Position numbers and translations under genes: made by a program. Below are positions 21,799 to 31,418 of a DNA stretch of 34,399 nucleotides, piece by piece. Under the pieces are notes generated by a model. It made no database searches. It was not told the DNA's origin and saw only the letters and a list, made by a program, of their open reading frames with translations. Origin of the DNA: Saprospiraceae bacterium (GTDB lineage: Bacteria > Bacteroidota > Bacteroidia > Chitinophagales > Saprospiraceae); NCBI GenBank assembly GCA_028285545.1, contig JANQPA010000095.1, positions 1 through 34,399 on the forward strand, written 5' to 3'. Each line of letters starts with the position of its first letter. Within the stretch, counting starts at the first letter, position 1.

Positions 21799-24420
21799 AT
21801 GAGCTATATTAAAAATATTCTGGACCAATTCCTTAATCATACCGAAAACAAATCCCATAAATTAATAGTCCGATGGCTGTGGAGATTTACCTTTGCGGGG
21901 ATAATAGGCACTGTTCTTTTGTTTATCATTCTTTCCTTTACTGATCTTCCCTCCGTAAAACAACTGGAAAATCCAAAAAGCGAAGAAGCTACATTAGTAT
22001 ATAGTTCATCCGGAACGGTAATCGGACGCTATTATACTGAAAATAGAGTTCCTGTTGACTACAAAGATCTTTCACCTAATTTAGTAGAGGCACTTATTGC
22101 TACTGAGGATAAAAGATTTTACAAACATAGTGGTATTGATTTTCATGCCCTTGGTAGGGTAGCCGTAAAAACCATCGGAATGGGCCAAAGAAGCTCCGGT
22201 GGTGCAAGTACCATCACCCAGCAATTAGCGAAGCTTTTATTTACAGGAACGCCTGGTTCTGGTATAGGGAGAGTTATTCAAAAATTCAAAGAGTGGATAA
22301 TCGCAGTTCGATTGGAAAGGAGATATACCAAAGAAGAGATCATTGCGATGTATCTCAATAAATTTGATTTTTTGTATCAAAGTTATGGAATAAAGGCAGC
22401 AGCAGAGACCTATTTTGATAAATCTCAGGATTCTCTATTAATTGAAGAAGCTGCCGTTTTAGTTGGAATGCTTAAAAACCCAGGCCGCTTCAATCCAATT
22501 TCTCGACCAGACCGAGCCAAACAAAGAAGAGAGGTTGTTCTTAAACAATATCAAAAAAATGGAGGGATTACTCAAGCTGAGTATGATTCTTTGAGAAATC
22601 TGCCCATAAATATAAAATTCACACGCCGAACTCATATTGATGGTATTGCGACTTACTTCCGAATGGAAACAGCTAAGGATGTAAAAGCTATCCTGAACCA
22701 CCCTGATACCAGAAAAAAAGCAGATGGTAGCCCATATAATATTTATGAGGATGGCCTCAGAATTCAGACCACCATCGATCCCGTTATCCAGAAGCTTGCA
22801 GAAGAGGAGATGCTCAAACATATGAAGCAGCTACAGAATACTTTCGACAAGCATTGGAAAAATATGGACCCCTGGACCTATAAAGGAGAAAGTGATAAAG
22901 AAATCCCCATTGAATACCGAATGAGCACTTTACAGCGCCTTATCCGTGAAACACCTAGATATGGTTCCATCCGAAGTCAGTATTTAGGCGATCTGGTTGC
23001 TCAGTTAAGACGAGAGTTTTCGGATTTCACCTTCCACCAAGATGACAGGGAGCTTGTCAGAATGATGAATTCACGTGAGGAGAGGGGATATTTTACGCGT
23101 CTTCAGAGAGAAGGTATATTAACTGCTAACCAAGTTCGCTCTTATAGGGCCATTATGAAAAGCAGCACCTTTCAAAAGGTGATCAACCAGTGGAAAAATC
23201 TTCAACTCGAAGTAGAACGGGTATTTAAAAACCCTGTTGAGATGAAAGTATTTGCCTATAATGATCGTCTGGAAGCAGATACGATGATGTCTCCCCTGGA
23301 CTCCATTAAATATCACCGTAAATTTTTGCAAACAGGAATCATGGCTGTTAATCCCAAAAATGGGCATGTAAAAGCCTGGGTTGGAGGAATCAATCACAAA
23401 TATTTCCAGTATGATCATGTCAGGATCAACCGCCAGGTAGGTTCTACTTTTAAGCCTTTTATTTATGCTACAGCCATTGCCTTACAGGGTATTTCTCCTT
23501 GTTTTCAAGTTCCAGATGTAAGACAAACCATTGGTCCTGGAGATGGATATTTTTATCTAAAAGAACCATGGACACCGAATAATTTCAACGGCAAGTTTAC
23601 TGGAGAGATGTATACCCTGCGAAGAGGTTTGGCTCGGTCCAAAAATACAGTATCGGTATATCTGATGAAACAATTAGGGGATACCGACCCGGTACGAGGC
23701 TTGGTCCATAATATGGGTATTGACAGTAGTCTTAGATATTCAAACGGGATCTTCAGAGTGCCCAAGGCACCTTCTATATGCCTGGGAGTTTCGGATCTGA
23801 CGGTGATGGAGATGGCTGGAGCTTATTCTACCTTTGCCAATAATGGTATTTATGTCAAGCCCGTTCATATTTTAAGTATTGAAGACAAAAACGGACAAGT
23901 AATCTACCGCCATGTTCCTGAGGATCGCAGAGCTTTACCAGAGAATGCCAATTATGTTATGGTGGATATGCTTCGTAATTCAGGAGGTGTATACGGGTTA
24001 ACAAGCGATGTAGGGGGTAAAACGGGAACCACCAATGATTTTGTTGACGGATGGTTTATGGGGATAACTCCCGATTTGGTTGTAGGTACATGGGTAGGAG
24101 GCCCTGACCGTTGGATCAGGTTCCGCTATCCGAACCTGGGACAGGGATCCTATATGGCCAAACCTTTTTTCCAGAGACTTATGACAAGAATAGAAAAAAC
24201 CGAGGAATTGGCCTTTGATAAAACCAGGCGCTTTTATCGTCCTGCCGGAGATTTGGGAATCGAGTTGGATTGTTCAAAATACGAGACCGATGGACTTGGT
24301 CCTAATGAAGAAATTTTTGATAATGACCTTTCCGAGGATCAATTCGGTGATGAGATTATTAACAGTAATAATAATGGAAACAATTCCGGTAATAATTCCG
24401 GTAATAACAACCAGCAATAA
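21799..24420 (+). CDS. Penicillin-binding protein 1A (bifunctional glycosyltransferase/transpeptidase)
   Basis: This 873-residue class A PBP polymerises and cross-links peptidoglycan. A cytoplasmic head and one membrane anchor (about 31-48) precede the GT51 domain, with catalytic E103 in ATEDKRFYKHSGID and GGASTITQQLAK (134-145). The transpeptidase motifs are S549-T-F-K552, S614-K-N616 and K741-T-G-T744. Between the two domains lies a long, charged, helical insert (about 330-500), typical of Bacteroidota PBP1A. The C-terminus ends in an Asn/Gly/Ser-rich low-complexity tail. It leads a tightly packed gene run: the next gene starts 6 nt after its stop. Confidence 0.95.
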   Translation: MSYIKNILDQFLNHTENKSHKLIVRWLWRFTFAGIIGTVLLFIILSFTDLPSVKQLENPKSEEATLVYSSSGTVIGRYYTENRVPVDYKDLSPNLVEALIATEDKRFYKHSGIDFHALGRVAVKTIGMGQRSSGGASTITQQLAKLLFTGTPGSGIGRVIQKFKEWIIAVRLERRYTKEEIIAMYLNKFDFLYQSYGIKAAAETYFDKSQDSLLIEEAAVLVGMLKNPGRFNPISRPDRAKQRREVVLKQYQKNGGITQAEYDSLRNLPINIKFTRRTHIDGIATYFRMETAKDVKAILNHPDTRKKADGSPYNIYEDGLRIQTTIDPVIQKLAEEEMLKHMKQLQNTFDKHWKNMDPWTYKGESDKEIPIEYRMSTLQRLIRETPRYGSIRSQYLGDLVAQLRREFSDFTFHQDDRELVRMMNSREERGYFTRLQREGILTANQVRSYRAIMKSSTFQKVINQWKNLQLEVERVFKNPVEMKVFAYNDRLEADTMMSPLDSIKYHRKFLQTGIMAVNPKNGHVKAWVGGINHKYFQYDHVRINRQVGSTFKPFIYATAIALQGISPCFQVPDVRQTIGPGDGYFYLKEPWTPNNFNGKFTGEMYTLRRGLARSKNTVSVYLMKQLGDTDPVRGLVHNMGIDSSLRYSNGIFRVPKAPSICLGVSDLTVMEMAGAYSTFANNGIYVKPVHILSIEDKNGQVIYRHVPEDRRALPENANYVMVDMLRNSGGVYGLTSDVGGKTGTTNDFVDGWFMGITPDLVVGTWVGGPDRWIRFRYPNLGQGSYMAKPFFQRLMTRIEKTEELAFDKTRRFYRPAGDLGIELDCSKYETDGLGPNEEIFDNDLSEDQFGDEIINSNNNGNNSGNNSGNNNQQ
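24382..24405 (+). repeat. Perfect 12-bp tandem repeat in the PBP1A tail
   Basis: aattccggtaat occurs twice in direct succession and encodes Asn-Ser-Gly-Asn units of the low-complexity tail. Such in-frame repeats can change copy number by slippage without shifting the reading frame. Confidence 0.8.
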
Positions 24421-24425
24421 TAAAA

Positions 24426-24773
24426 ATGAAACCATTTCAGGCCAATTTAGTAAACGCCATTATTTTAATCAGCATGGGATTGTGGGGATACCTGGGTTCT
24501 GCTGAACCTTCCACTACAGCTCTCATTCCTGTTGGATTTGGATTAATCTTTGCCATTTCAACTCCCCCGTTCAAAAAAGGGAATCGGGTGGTGGCTCATA
24601 TCATTGTTTTACTTACTTTTCTTTTGATAATCGCCTTATTTATGCCGCTTAGAAGGGCACTTAATCCCGTCAATAATATGGCCTTGCTGAGGGTGGGTTT
24701 AATGATCATCAGTTCGATCATAGCCATGATAATCTATATACGTAGTTTTATTGAAGCTAGAAAAAAGACTTAA
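24426..24773 (+). CDS. Small four-helix membrane protein
   Basis: A 115-residue protein with four likely membrane helices: about 8-24 (LVNAIILISMGLWGYLG), 31-46 (ALIPVGFGLIFAIS), 56-75 (VVAHIIVLLTFLLIIALFMP) and 86-108 (LLRVGLMIISSIIAMIIYIRSF). The tail is basic, which suggests a cytoplasmic C-terminus. I cannot name the family. It starts 6 nt after the PBP1A stop codon and must be translated from the same transcript, so a role in the envelope is plausible but unproven. Confidence 0.75.
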   Translation: MKPFQANLVNAIILISMGLWGYLGSAEPSTTALIPVGFGLIFAISTPPFKKGNRVVAHIIVLLTFLLIIALFMPLRRALNPVNNMALLRVGLMIISSIIAMIIYIRSFIEARKKT

Positions 24774-24790
24774 GGCTTATTTAAAAGCCT
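24773..24790 (+). terminator. Weak hairpin between the membrane-protein and HEAT genes
   Basis: aggctt (24773-24778) pairs with aagcct (24785-24790) around a 6-nt loop, beginning at the last base of the stop codon. There is no U-tract, so it may only lower read-through or protect the 3' end. Confidence 0.3.
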
Positions 24791-24805
24791 ATAATCTCAA
24801 TATAA

Positions 24806-26902
24806 ATGACAAAAAAAATACTCCATTCGAATTTGGGTTATTTAATAAAAAATCAGTTTTTAAATTCAACCTGCGAGTCGCTACCAGGTAATTTCGTGAA
24901 AAATTCAATTTTCTTTTTATGGCTTTTTCTGCTGATAGGGCTAAATGCCTGCATACCTTATCAGGAAGAAGAGTTTTCAGATATCAAAATTGATCTTTCA
25001 GACGAAGAATTTCAAGAAATCTTTAATCTGCAAGATCGCCAACTTACAGATAGTCTTATCGCTTTTTTTCAACATAAAAATCCAAATTACAGATATAGTG
25101 CTGCCTTAGCTATGGGCTCTATTCAGGACACTCTTGCTTTGGATGCTCTGTCCTTTTTATTGGAAGATGAGATTGATGAGGTCAGAGCTGCTGCTGCCTT
25201 TTCCATTGGTCAAATTGGACATCCCAAAGGAGCTTCCTTATTGATGCAGAATTTTAATAATAATGATACCCTGGGACAATTTGGAAAGGCCAATCGAGCC
25301 ATTTTGGAGGCTATTGGAAAATGTGGCGATCTTTCCACTCTAAAACTCCTGAGTACAATAAAAACCTATCAGATTCAGGATACGGCTTTACTTCAAGGCC
25401 AATGTTGGGGAATTTACAGATATGCATTAAGAGATATGGTTGCCCCGGAAGGAACCCGGCGTATGGTGGATATAGCTACCCAGGATGCCTACCCCAATAG
25501 TGTTCGATTCATTGCTGCCTCTTATCTTGCCAATGCTCCCGAAATCAGTTTAGATAGCTTTGCTTCACCCATTTCTCGCTCTTTTTTCAGAGAAGAAGAT
25601 CCCCGAATCAGAATGTCATTGGCCATAGCTATGGGAAAGACTGCCTCTCCAACAGCTTTGAACGTTTTATTAAACCAACTGAAACTTGCCCAGGATTACC
25701 GTGTAAAGACCAATATCCTTAGGGCCTTAGGTAATTTTGATTATAAAGCTTGTCGTGAGGCCGTTGTTGAAGCACTCGAAGATCCGCAATTACAAGTATC
25801 CCAAAGAGCAGCTCAATATTTTATTGATTTCGGAGGTGGACGGGATGCTACTTTCTATTGGCGTCTTGCCAAAGATACTTTGCCATGGCAAACACAATTA
25901 ATGCTCTATCAAGCTACACAAAAGCACTTACCTCCCTTTTATTCTAATTATCGGGCAAGTATCAATAATGAACTAAATCAGCGATTTCGAAAATCTCAAA
26001 ACCCCTACGAAAAAGCGGAAGTTTTGCGCGCCCTCGGCGAGTTTGGTTGGAATTATAGAAGTATTTATGATCAATATAAGAATTCCGATAACCAAATAAT
26101 AAAAACAGCAAGTTTAGAAGCTCTGCAAAAAATTAGCGATCGAGAAGATTTCCGAAGCTTTTTTGGTTTAGGTACCAGAAGGGTAGAGAGAGAGTTAACG
26201 GTTTATTTCACGGAAGCCATCCGCACAGGAGATCCAGGCCTAATGACTCCGGCAATCATTGCACTCAGAAACCCTGCTCATACTTATATTAACCACCTGG
26301 ACAGCCTGCAGTTTTTGGATACAGCCTTGATAAATTTAGATTTGCCGAAACATTATGAAACTTATAATGAATTAAAATCAACTATAGCTTTTTTAAAAGG
26401 CGAGCCTGAGTACAAAGTTTCTCCCCCTCCCTTTAACCATCCCATTAATTGGGATTTAGTAAGTAATTTAACAATTGAACCTCAAGTATTAATCCGGACT
26501 ACTAAAGGAGTGATTAAGTTGAGATTACTTCCTGATATCGCCCCTGGAAGTGTGGCTAATTTCATAGAACAGGCTCAAAAAGGATACTATAACGGTAAGA
26601 ATTTCCATCGGGTAGTCCCCAATTTTGTAATACAAAGTGGATGTGATAGAGGAGATGGATATGGTGTCCCTGATCATACCATTCGGTCTGAATTAACACC
26701 TCTACATTATGATCAGGAAGGATTAGTTGGGATGGCTTCAGCTGGCAGGCACACTGAATCCTCACAATTTTTTATTACTCACTCTCCAACACCCACTTTG
26801 GATGGAAGATATACTATATTTGCGCGAGTAATTGATGGGATGCCAATCGTCCACAATATTGAGGTCGGAGACCGCATCGAGGAATTACGGATTGTTCAAT
26901 AA
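24806..26902 (+). CDS. HEAT-repeat lipoprotein fused to a cyclophilin-type peptidyl-prolyl isomerase
   Basis: The C-terminal 140 residues (about 559-698) are a complete cyclophilin: TTKGVIKLRLLPDIAPGSVANF, the catalytic Arg in NFHRVVPNFVIQSG, then SSQFFITHSPTPTLDGRYTIFARV. In front are about 10 HEAT-type helical repeats (about 60-500; examples YRYSAALAMGSI, VRAAAAFSIGQIG, IRMSLAIAMGKT). A lipoprotein signal ends at Cys in LIGLNAC. From the ATG at 24806 this leaves an unusually long lead of about 35 residues; a GTG at 24896 would give a normal one (VKNSIFFLWLFLLIGLNAC). The protein should fold clients in the periplasm, with HEAT repeats as the docking surface. It lies 32 nt after the membrane-protein gene, in the PBP1A run. 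Confidence 0.88.
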   Translation: MTKKILHSNLGYLIKNQFLNSTCESLPGNFVKNSIFFLWLFLLIGLNACIPYQEEEFSDIKIDLSDEEFQEIFNLQDRQLTDSLIAFFQHKNPNYRYSAALAMGSIQDTLALDALSFLLEDEIDEVRAAAAFSIGQIGHPKGASLLMQNFNNNDTLGQFGKANRAILEAIGKCGDLSTLKLLSTIKTYQIQDTALLQGQCWGIYRYALRDMVAPEGTRRMVDIATQDAYPNSVRFIAASYLANAPEISLDSFASPISRSFFREEDPRIRMSLAIAMGKTASPTALNVLLNQLKLAQDYRVKTNILRALGNFDYKACREAVVEALEDPQLQVSQRAAQYFIDFGGGRDATFYWRLAKDTLPWQTQLMLYQATQKHLPPFYSNYRASINNELNQRFRKSQNPYEKAEVLRALGEFGWNYRSIYDQYKNSDNQIIKTASLEALQKISDREDFRSFFGLGTRRVERELTVYFTEAIRTGDPGLMTPAIIALRNPAHTYINHLDSLQFLDTALINLDLPKHYETYNELKSTIAFLKGEPEYKVSPPPFNHPINWDLVSNLTIEPQVLIRTTKGVIKLRLLPDIAPGSVANFIEQAQKGYYNGKNFHRVVPNFVIQSGCDRGDGYGVPDHTIRSELTPLHYDQEGLVGMASAGRHTESSQFFITHSPTPTLDGRYTIFARVIDGMPIVHNIEVGDRIEELRIVQ

Positions 26903-26923
26903 AAAAATTTTAAGCCCTTTACC

Positions 26924-28027
26924 ATGAAGTCAACACCACTTACAGAAGTACACATTGCCCTTGGAGCCAAAATGGCGGAGTTTGCTGGATATAATATGCC
27001 AATTTCTTATGCAGGCATTAAAGAAGAACATAAAGCCGTAAGAGAAAATGTGGGCGTTTTTGATGTTTCTCATATGGGAGAATTTTTAGTAGAAGGTCCA
27101 CAAGCCTTGGACTTACTTCAACAAATTACCTCTAATGATGTATCTAAATTGTTTCCTGGCCGAGCTCAGTACAGTTGTTTGCCCAATAAGAATGGAGGAA
27201 TTATTGATGACCTTATTATTTATAGGTTAGATGATGAAAAAAGTAGTGTTGGAGGACATGCTTATTTATTGGTAGTTAATGCTGCAAATATTGAAAAAGA
27301 TTGGAATTGGATCTCAAGTCATGAGGGCTATGATGTAAAACTAACTAATCGGTCTGATGATTACGGGCTACTGGCGGTGCAAGGTCCCAATGCGGCCAAA
27401 GTGCTACAACCACTCACCGATGTCAATTTAAGCGAAATTAAATTTTATCACTTTACCTTGGGGGATTTCGCAGGCATTTCTGATGTTATCTTATCTGCTA
27501 CCGGATATACAGGTTCTGGTGGATTTGAATTATATGTACCAAATGATCAAATGGTAAACCTATGGAATGCCATTTTTGAGGCTGGCAAAGATTCTAATAT
27601 CGTCCCTGTTGGACTGGGAGCACGAGATACGCTAAGATTGGAAATGGGCTACTGTCTTTATGGTAATGATATCGATGACCAAACCTCTCCCCTCGAAGCA
27701 GGGCTTGGCTGGATAACCAAACTCAAAAAAGGACCATTTAATTCAAGTGAAATTTTTCAGCAACAAAAAGTGGAAGGGATCACCAGGAAGTTAGTAGGCC
27801 TGGAAGTCCAAGAACGTAGAGTACCAAGACATGGTTACCTCATCCTTAATGATAAGGAAGAAGAAATTGGTAAAATTACCTCGGGCACTCAATCTCCCTC
27901 CCTCGAAATTCCAATTGGCATGGGTTATGTTCAAAAGGAATTTTCGGAAGCAGGTACCATGGTCTTTATCCAGGCAGGACGTAAACAAATACCAGCAAAA
28001 GTAGTCCGACCCCCATTTTTAAAATAA
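26924..28027 (+). CDS. gcvT: Aminomethyltransferase (glycine cleavage system T protein)
   Basis: GcvT takes the aminomethyl group from the lipoyl H protein and passes methylene to tetrahydrofolate, releasing ammonia. The 367-residue chain is normal in length. Typical motifs are [17 protein letters not shown] (20-36), [11 protein letters not shown] (44-54), [14 protein letters not shown] (88-101) with the catalytic Asp near 95-96, and [18 protein letters not shown] in the middle. The C-terminal barrel has [21 protein letters not shown]. It starts 21 nt after the HEAT-cyclophilin gene and is probably the last gene of that transcript. The other cleavage-system genes (gcvH, gcvP) are not in the window. 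Confidence 0.94.
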   Translation: MKSTPLTEVHIALGAKMAEFAGYNMPISYAGIKEEHKAVRENVGVFDVSHMGEFLVEGPQALDLLQQITSNDVSKLFPGRAQYSCLPNKNGGIIDDLIIYRLDDEKSSVGGHAYLLVVNAANIEKDWNWISSHEGYDVKLTNRSDDYGLLAVQGPNAAKVLQPLTDVNLSEIKFYHFTLGDFAGISDVILSATGYTGSGGFELYVPNDQMVNLWNAIFEAGKDSNIVPVGLGARDTLRLEMGYCLYGNDIDDQTSPLEAGLGWITKLKKGPFNSSEIFQQQKVEGITRKLVGLEVQERRVPRHGYLILNDKEEEIGKITSGTQSPSLEIPIGMGYVQKEFSEAGTMVFIQAGRKQIPAKVVRPPFLK

Positions 28028-28161
28028 GCTGCCTATTTTTTAATTTTTATTCTATTATTAGCTTCATTCTATTATACAGCTAAACAATAGTGTGTTTTTT
28101 GCATTATATTGACAAAACCTTATTTTCAATATTTTTTGAAAAAACAAAAAGAGTTTCATTC

Positions 28162-28662
28162 ATGACACTGCAAGAAGGAAAAGAGAAGTTTATCCAATCC
28201 TGGGGGACCCTTGGGTCTAATTGGGGAATTAATAGAACCATGGCTCAAATTCATGCCTTGTTATTAATATCACCAGAGGCCTTAAGTGCTGATGATATAA
28301 TGGAAGAGCTAAAAATATCCAGGGGAAACGCTAATATGAATATAAGGGCACTGATCGATTGGAGATTAGTCTATAAAGAGTTAAAACCCGGTGAACGCAG
28401 GGAGTTTTTTGTAGCTGAAAAAGATATGTGGGAAGTGGTAAAAAATATAATTACTCAAAGAAAAAAGAAGGAACTAGAACCAATGCTAAGGGTTTTGGAT
28501 GAATTATCTAGTGTAGAGGGTACAGATCAGGAGGCAGAAAACTTCAGTGAAGTCATCAAAGATATTAAACTTTTCTCCAGCAAAGCCGACTCAACACTAG
28601 ACACCCTTGTAAAAGCAGATTCCAACTGGTTTGTAGGTACTTTTATGAAAATGATAAAATAA
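28162..28662 (+). CDS. GbsR/MarR-family transcriptional regulator
   Basis: The 166-residue protein starts at the ATG at 28162; the frame opens earlier at a GTG but that segment has no conserved features. A winged-helix domain covers about 20-100: INRTMAQIHALLLISPEALSADDIMEELKISRGNANMNIRALI is a GbsR-like helix-turn-helix, followed by a wing (VYKELKPGERREFFVAEKD). The C-terminal helices should dimerise. GbsR-type proteins control osmoprotectant uptake in Bacillus, but Bacteroidota homologues are broad and uncharacterised. A promoter-like ttg (28109-28111) and an imperfect TAnnnTTTG (28130-28138) lie just upstream. Its target may be the convergent ABC permease gene nearby, though only distance suggests this. 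Confidence 0.8.
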   Translation: MTLQEGKEKFIQSWGTLGSNWGINRTMAQIHALLLISPEALSADDIMEELKISRGNANMNIRALIDWRLVYKELKPGERREFFVAEKDMWEVVKNIITQRKKKELEPMLRVLDELSSVEGTDQEAENFSEVIKDIKLFSSKADSTLDTLVKADSNWFVGTFMKMIK

Positions 28663-28777
28663 ACTCTATCATCTTGGGCTACTCCCAAATTCCTACCTCC
28701 AGATATTGAGGCATTCAAAAAAGTTAATTTGATCCAAAGTGTTAACTCATTTTAGTCATCGGTTTCAAACATGACAC

Positions 28778-31168
28778 TTATTCGTTTCTAAGCGCGTCGA
28801 CAGGATTTTGCATTGCTGCTTTTGCAGTCTGTAGGCCTGCAGTTAAAATCGCGATGGTCATAGTAATTCCCAGTGCTACCAAAAATATCAATATTGTAAT
28901 ATTAATTCGGTAGGCAAAATTTTCCAACCACTTTTGCATGGTCCACCAGGCTGCTGGGATTGCGATCAAAGAAGCTATACTAAGTAGAATAATAAACTGA
29001 CGAGATATTAGCCAGGTAATATTAGGGATACTCGCCCCTAATATTTTTCGGATGCCAATCTCTTTGGTACGTTCCATTAGAATTAGGGCAATAAGTCCAA
29101 ACAGCCCTAGACAGGCAATGAAAATAGCTAAAATAGTAGCTCCTGTAACTGCTTTATTCCATCGTTCTTCAACCAGATATTGCCTTTGAATATCTTCATC
29201 TAAAAATGAAAATTCAAAAGGCTTGGAAGGGCTAACCCCTTGCCAGGCCGATTTTAAGGCAAGTATCGTTTTATCGATTTCTGCAGGATCAACCTTTATT
29301 AAAACATCTCCAAAATGCGAATTTTCTCTCATCTGCAAAATCACAGGTCTGATTTCACTTTTTAAAGCCGTATAATTATAATCTTTAACGACTCCAATAA
29401 TTTTGGCTCCAGACAATTCCTCAAACTCCTCAGGTAATTGATAGTTTTCAATCTGATTTATTCCGAATTGTTTCAAAAAGGCTTCATTGACTATGATTGA
29501 ATTATTTTTTGCAGCTTGTAATTCAGCACTAAAATTACGTCCCTCCTCCAATTGAATGCCTAATAAGGGAATATAATTAGGATCAATATCATAGGTAAAT
29601 ACAGGAATTTGTCTCTCCTCTCCCCATTCAACAAATATGGCCCTATTTCCTTTGTTGAAGGAATTAGAAACACCACTGGTTTGCAAAACTCTCGGATGAG
29701 TCAGTACCTCTTCACTAAATCGATTAACGAACTGCTGGGAATTGCTTGCATTTTGATAACTTATCTGGGTTGGAACAACAATTACTTCCTCCTTATTAAA
29801 TCCTAAATTCCGTTTTTTAATATACTGCTGTTGCTTTTGCATGATAAACGTACAGCTTAACAATCCAATAGACAAGGCAAATTGAAAAACCAGGCTGCTT
29901 TTTGTAATCAAATTATTCCCACCGGTTTTAAAATTTGATTTAAAGGATTGAGTAACACTAATCCTTGACAAAAGTAGGGAAGGGTAAAAACCTGCAAACA
30001 AACCAGTTAATATGGCTATTCCTAATAAAGGAAAAATAATAACCGGAGAAAACCAATTGATTTCCAGGGGGAAACCTGTAATTTCAGAAATAAAGGGTAG
30101 GGCCAATTCAATAATAATAATTCCTAGTCCCAAGGAAAATAAGCTCATTAAGATCGACTCAATAAGAAATTGACTCATTAGTTGTTTGCGCACCGCTCCT
30201 AATACTCTCCTGACTCCTATTTCAGAAAGGCGCCCGGATCCTTTTGCATTGGCAAGATTCATGAAATTTAAACAAGCGACCAATAAAATTAGTATCGCTA
30301 TTATAGCAAGAATTCGAACATAACTCATATCAGCAGGATCACTTAATCCATTTGCCGAGTATTGGTCACGGAGGTGATAATCTACCAAAGCTTTGGTTTG
30401 AAAATTAAGTTGATCTGCTGCTAAGCCATCAATATTTACTTTGTCCGAAATGAATTCAGGCAATTTTTCTTGTAGGGATTCCAGGTCACTTTTATCTCTT
30501 ATTCGAATAAAACTGGTGACCGGAAATTGATTCCAATTGGTTTCAAGATCTTCCGGTTTATCTTTGTATATAAATTGGATAGGCAACAAAAAGGTAAATT
30601 GTAAACTGGATACTTGAGGAGCTTTTTTTGCCACTCCAGTCACTTCAAAAAGATGATCTTGTCCTTGATAATTTACTTTTAATTCTTTTCCTAAAGGACT
30701 AAGTCTGCCAAAGTATTTCCTGGCCATTTCCTCATTTAAAACAATGGCATTTGTTTTCGAAAAAACCTGGTCGGGGTTTCCTTCTGATAATTCGAAATCA
30801 AAAAATGAAAAGAAATTAGAGTCGACAAAATGGCCAGATTCTCTGAAAAATTCATTTCCTGATTGTATTAATATTTCGTGCTTTTCCAGGCGAAATGATT
30901 CGCTCACTTCTGGAAAAGTTTCTTTTAATTGGGTAGCCAGAGGTGCTGGAGTGCTGGCAATATTAATCTTATTTTGGATAGAAGCAGATAACCAATAAAT
31001 TTGTTCGGGCTCTTCATGAAACTGATCGTAAGATAATTCATGCTGTACAAATACAAAGCCCAGGCTTGCACAAGCAATGCCTGTTGACAATCCTATAATA
31101 TTAATTGTAGAAATAAGTTTTTGTCTACGAAAGGAACGGATGGCAATTTTAAGATAGTTCTTTATCAT
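28778..31168 (-). CDS. FtsX/MacB-type ABC transporter permease
   Basis: A 796-residue permease built from two tandem MacB-like halves. Each half has a periplasmic MacB_PCD domain and FtsX-type membrane helices: one helix near 20-42, a group near 284-445 (with GRLSEIGVRRVLGA between helices), and a last group near 670-785 (with RTKEIGIRKILGAS). These permeases belong to ABC exporters, mechanotransmission systems or lipoprotein transport. No ATP-binding partner gene adjoins it, which is common for this Bacteroidota expansion. The substrate cannot be inferred. It is convergent with the GbsR-type regulator gene, 115 bp apart. Confidence 0.9.
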   Translation of the reverse strand: MIKNYLKIAIRSFRRQKLISTINIIGLSTGIACASLGFVFVQHELSYDQFHEEPEQIYWLSASIQNKINIASTPAPLATQLKETFPEVSESFRLEKHEILIQSGNEFFRESGHFVDSNFFSFFDFELSEGNPDQVFSKTNAIVLNEEMARKYFGRLSPLGKELKVNYQGQDHLFEVTGVAKKAPQVSSLQFTFLLPIQFIYKDKPEDLETNWNQFPVTSFIRIRDKSDLESLQEKLPEFISDKVNIDGLAADQLNFQTKALVDYHLRDQYSANGLSDPADMSYVRILAIIAILILLVACLNFMNLANAKGSGRLSEIGVRRVLGAVRKQLMSQFLIESILMSLFSLGLGIIIIELALPFISEITGFPLEINWFSPVIIFPLLGIAILTGLFAGFYPSLLLSRISVTQSFKSNFKTGGNNLITKSSLVFQFALSIGLLSCTFIMQKQQQYIKKRNLGFNKEEVIVVPTQISYQNASNSQQFVNRFSEEVLTHPRVLQTSGVSNSFNKGNRAIFVEWGEERQIPVFTYDIDPNYIPLLGIQLEEGRNFSAELQAAKNNSIIVNEAFLKQFGINQIENYQLPEEFEELSGAKIIGVVKDYNYTALKSEIRPVILQMRENSHFGDVLIKVDPAEIDKTILALKSAWQGVSPSKPFEFSFLDEDIQRQYLVEERWNKAVTGATILAIFIACLGLFGLIALILMERTKEIGIRKILGASIPNITWLISRQFIILLSIASLIAIPAAWWTMQKWLENFAYRINITILIFLVALGITMTIAILTAGLQTAKAAMQNPVDALRNE

Positions 31169-31357
31169 AAGAAGTGTTGTGTTTCTATCACTCCCCTGGA
31201 TATAACAGGTAAAAGGAATAGCAGTGGTAAAAAGATAATATGAAAACCCTACTTAAACTTTCTTCTTATGAATGTTAAAACAAAAACCATGCCCAAGACA
31301 TAACAGTTTGACTATCAACAATTAACAAAAAATTCTCGTCAAACAATATAGAAAAGG

Positions 31358-31396
31358 CTGTTCATAATTACACAATAAGTGTTCAAAAATGAACAG
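31358..31396. terminator. TGTTCA inverted repeats downstream of serA-like gene
   Basis: An outer 8-bp inverted repeat (ctgttcat at 31358-31365, atgaacag at 31389-31396) overlaps an inner 6-bp hairpin (tgttca at 31380-31385, tgaaca at 31390-31395) with a 4-nt loop. Together they begin 22 bp after the dehydrogenase stop, so a terminator is the simplest reading. Alternative pairing of one right arm with two left arms and the triple TGTTCA motif also fit a regulator site. Confidence 0.45.
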
Positions 31397-31418
31397 TTCT
31401 TTTTAAATCCTATATTGT

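Noticed and set aside
22459-23765. Antisense open frames of 70-120 codons inside PBP1A
   Set aside because: They lie opposite the transpeptidase/linker coding sequence and show no family features.
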